The position numbers and the translations under genes are program-made. Shown one piece after another: positions 62,330 through 64,000 of a stretch of DNA of 64,000 bases. Positions within the stretch are counted from its first letter, which is position 1; the number at the start of each line of letters is the position of its first letter. Below the pieces are notes generated by a model. It was given only the letters and a program-made list of their open reading frames with translations, was not told the origin of the DNA and did no database searches. The stretch is from Nocardia rosealba (GTDB lineage: Bacteria > Actinomycetota > Actinomycetes > Mycobacteriales > Mycobacteriaceae): assembly GCF_020216065.1 (NCBI RefSeq), contig NZ_JAIWNA010000001.1, positions 124,001 to 188,000 on the forward strand, in the 5' to 3' direction.

Positions 62330-63934
62330 TCACAAGGTGGACGCGAGGTAGCCGTCGGGGCGGATCACAGCCGAGGTCCACGGCTGGTCGGGTGCCACCT
62401 TGCCGGTGACGACCAGTGCGTCGTCGGGAGCGTCGGGGACGGGAGTGTGTTCGTCGGGACGGATCGCGACGAACCGGCCCGCGTGCAGCAGTTCCGCGAG
62501 AGTGCTCACCCGCCCGTTGTTTTCGGTGAGGACCAGGTCGTGCTGGAATCCGGGCTGGAATTGCCCGCTGATGAGTTCGGCGATCCCGTCGTGCACAGCG
62601 GGCACGGCGAGCATGGCCAGCACGGCGTCGCGGACCTGCGGGTTCGCGGGGTTCATCATCCGAGACTGCAGGACGGTGTTGCCGACGATCGCCGCGGCGT
62701 GCGCCACGCGTTCGCGGGAGTAGTCGGCGAGGACGGTGGGTCGCGCGCGTCCGGTGAGCACGCGGGCGAGCCGCCAGCCGAGGGCGAAGGCGTCCTGCAT
62801 GCCGGAGTTGAGTCCTTGGCCGCCGAGCGGGTAGTGGCTGTGGGCGGCATCGCCCGCCAGCAGCAACCGCCCGTCCCACATGCTGGTGCGGTAACGGCCG
62901 TGGTCGCTGAACCGGGTGAGGTGGCTGATCCGGCTCAGCGCGGGCTCGGCACCGAGTACGTAGGCGAGGCGTTCCCGGTACTCCGCTTCGGTCGGTTCGG
63001 GGCGGTGCTCGAGGGGCCCGCTGAAATCCATCGCGATGATGCGAGCCTGGCCGCCCGGGTTCGGGTTGTGCATGGTCCAGCCGGTCGGCGTCGGGTTCCA
63101 GCCCGGCGGAATCTCGCCGGGCACATCCGAAACCGCGAGGCCGGCAATGGCATTCATCGTCGCCGGGTACACCTGGGCGGGGAAGTCCCCCGTGCGGGCG
63201 ACAAGACTGCGTGCGCCGTCCGCTCCCACCACGTACTTCGCCCGAATCCGCATCCCGACGTCCCCGGCGCTGCCCTCGTGCACATCACGCCGCGCGTTGC
63301 TTTCGGTCGTGGTCTGGGCGGTGCCGCCCCGCGCGCTGTCCCCGGTCGCGGCACGGGTGCCGCCGACCCCGACACCTCCCGCGGTGGCGGCGTAGCCGAT
63401 GTCCATCCCGGTACCATTTGCGGCCGCGCTCCTCTCCGCTGCGCTGCCGCCCGCGACTGCCGCACGTTCGCCGAGTTGTGCGTCGACCTGAGCCGTGACC
63501 CCATGGTCTCCGGCATCCAACCGGATAACGCTGTGCCCCCGCAGGATTCGGGCACCCAGCGACAGCGCCCGATCCTCGAACGCCGCCTCCAACCTGGCCT
63601 GCGGGATTCCCGCGATCGGTGCGGGCTCCACGCTCGGCGCGCTCAGCGTGAGCACCGGTTGCGCCGCGAACTGGAACCGGGTCCGGTGCACACCCACCGG
63701 ATTGCGGGCGATGGCATCGGGCTGCACCGACGGAATGTACCCGCGCCGGGCCAGCAGCGACAGCGTGCGGGCGTGCACGGTCCCGGCGCGTGGACGCAGG
63801 TCGAGTTCGGTGCGCGACTCCACGACAACCACGTTCACCTGCTGCAAGGCCAGCTCCGCGGCGACGAGCATGCCCACCGGACCGCCGCCGACCACCAGGA
63901 CATCGGTCTCGATCGCGTGCGGTCCGGTGCTCAT
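62330..63934 (-). CDS. FAD-dependent aromatic monooxygenase (PHBH/RdmE type)
   Basis: 534 residues. FAD motifs: 'VLVVGGGPVGMLVAAELALQ' (GxGxxG, residues 12-31), the Asp-Gly motif 'YVVGADGARSLVAR' and 'LLLAGDAAHSHYPLGGQGLN' (GD). The C-terminal thioredoxin-like tail ends 'SAVIRPDGYLASTL', as in polyketide and phenol hydroxylases. Residues about 153-226 are an Ala/Gly/Thr-rich low-complexity insertion inside the FAD domain, not found in relatives I know, in frame. It uses NAD(P)H and O2 to hydroxylate an aromatic substrate, unknown here. The final 66 bp of the window hold its promoter and nothing else I can support. Confidence 0.88.
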   Translation of the reverse strand: MSTGPHAIETDVLVVGGGPVGMLVAAELALQQVNVVVVESRTELDLRPRAGTVHARTLSLLARRGYIPSVQPDAIARNPVGVHRTRFQFAAQPVLTLSAPSVEPAPIAGIPQARLEAAFEDRALSLGARILRGHSVIRLDAGDHGVTAQVDAQLGERAAVAGGSAAERSAAANGTGMDIGYAATAGGVGVGGTRAATGDSARGGTAQTTTESNARRDVHEGSAGDVGMRIRAKYVVGADGARSLVARTGDFPAQVYPATMNAIAGLAVSDVPGEIPPGWNPTPTGWTMHNPNPGGQARIIAMDFSGPLEHRPEPTEAEYRERLAYVLGAEPALSRISHLTRFSDHGRYRTSMWDGRLLLAGDAAHSHYPLGGQGLNSGMQDAFALGWRLARVLTGRARPTVLADYSRERVAHAAAIVGNTVLQSRMMNPANPQVRDAVLAMLAVPAVHDGIAELISGQFQPGFQHDLVLTENNGRVSTLAELLHAGRFVAIRPDEHTPVPDAPDDALVVTGKVAPDQPWTSAVIRPDGYLASTL

Positions 63935-64000
63935 CGGCTGCTCCTGGGGCGGGTAAGCCGCATCCGCGACTTCCGGTTGTACGAGAACTGTCGTAGCTAC

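Overview
The window is high-GC actinobacterial DNA with dense genes, many 4-nt ATGA/GTGA overlaps and frequent GTG starts. The gene order xthA - GNAT - def - DUF3263 - virR - sodC - YbdK ligase (12.1-17.5 kb), followed later by the CDC48-like ATPase, psd-pssA and groEL2, matches the Mycobacterium tuberculosis Rv0427c-Rv0440 neighbourhood. The source is therefore most likely a member of Mycobacteriales. The homogentisate genes, the small exported peptides and the AfsA-family protein fit Nocardia or a close relative; the genus is an inference. I saw no insertion sequence, prophage, CRISPR array, rRNA or complete tRNA.

Layout. 0-5.1 kb: small metabolic and regulatory genes (a truncated SRPBCC gene, a mycothiol-dependent isomerase-like protein, a thioesterase, an XRE regulator divergent from an SDR plus tautomerase, ArfB). 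5.2-9.3 kb: thiC under a TPP riboswitch, and an MmpL-type transporter. 9.4-12.0 kb: a small exported peptide and the homogentisate pair fahA-hmgA. 12.1-17.5 kb: the conserved DNA repair, deformylase, VirR and SodC block. 17.6-24.8 kb: a PAP2-like membrane protein and a complete Mrp (Mnh) Na+/H+ antiporter operon with MnhA and MnhB fused. 24.9-34.5 kb: a membrane protein, a tandem AAA ATPase, and a three-gene signalling group (UBP-type zinc finger, cyclic-nucleotide-binding histidine kinase, receiver-thioredoxin-reductase fusion), then a 59-residue small gene, FabH and a GlsB-like protein. 34.5-42.4 kb: psd-pssA, an ECF41 sigma factor with its oxidoreductase, an anchored protein of unknown function, a Clp-N/HTH protein behind two tandem operators, and groEL2 behind two CIRCE elements. 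42.5-50.8 kb: several small regulators (TetR, MarR, TetR, MocR) with SRPBCC and hydrolase partners, plus a 40-residue orphan peptide. 50.9-62.0 kb: a two-armed locus. Leftward are a rhodanese and two FMN-dependent LLM monooxygenases. Rightward are a rhodanese, a complete oligopeptide/nickel-type ABC importer, an AfsA-family (gamma-butyrolactone synthase-like) protein and a HAD phosphatase. The window ends with an aromatic-ring FAD monooxygenase.

The most interesting item is the rightward operon (54208-62006). It couples a peptide-type importer to an AfsA-HAD pair, the core of butyrolactone or butenolide signal synthesis in actinomycetes, and it shares a promoter region with sulfur-type monooxygenases. 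The second is the kinase / receiver-reductase / UBP-finger group, which looks like a two-component system whose output is a flavoenzyme rather than a DNA-binding domain. The third is the Clp-N/HTH gene with two identical-arm 19-bp palindromes placed on an apparently leaderless promoter.
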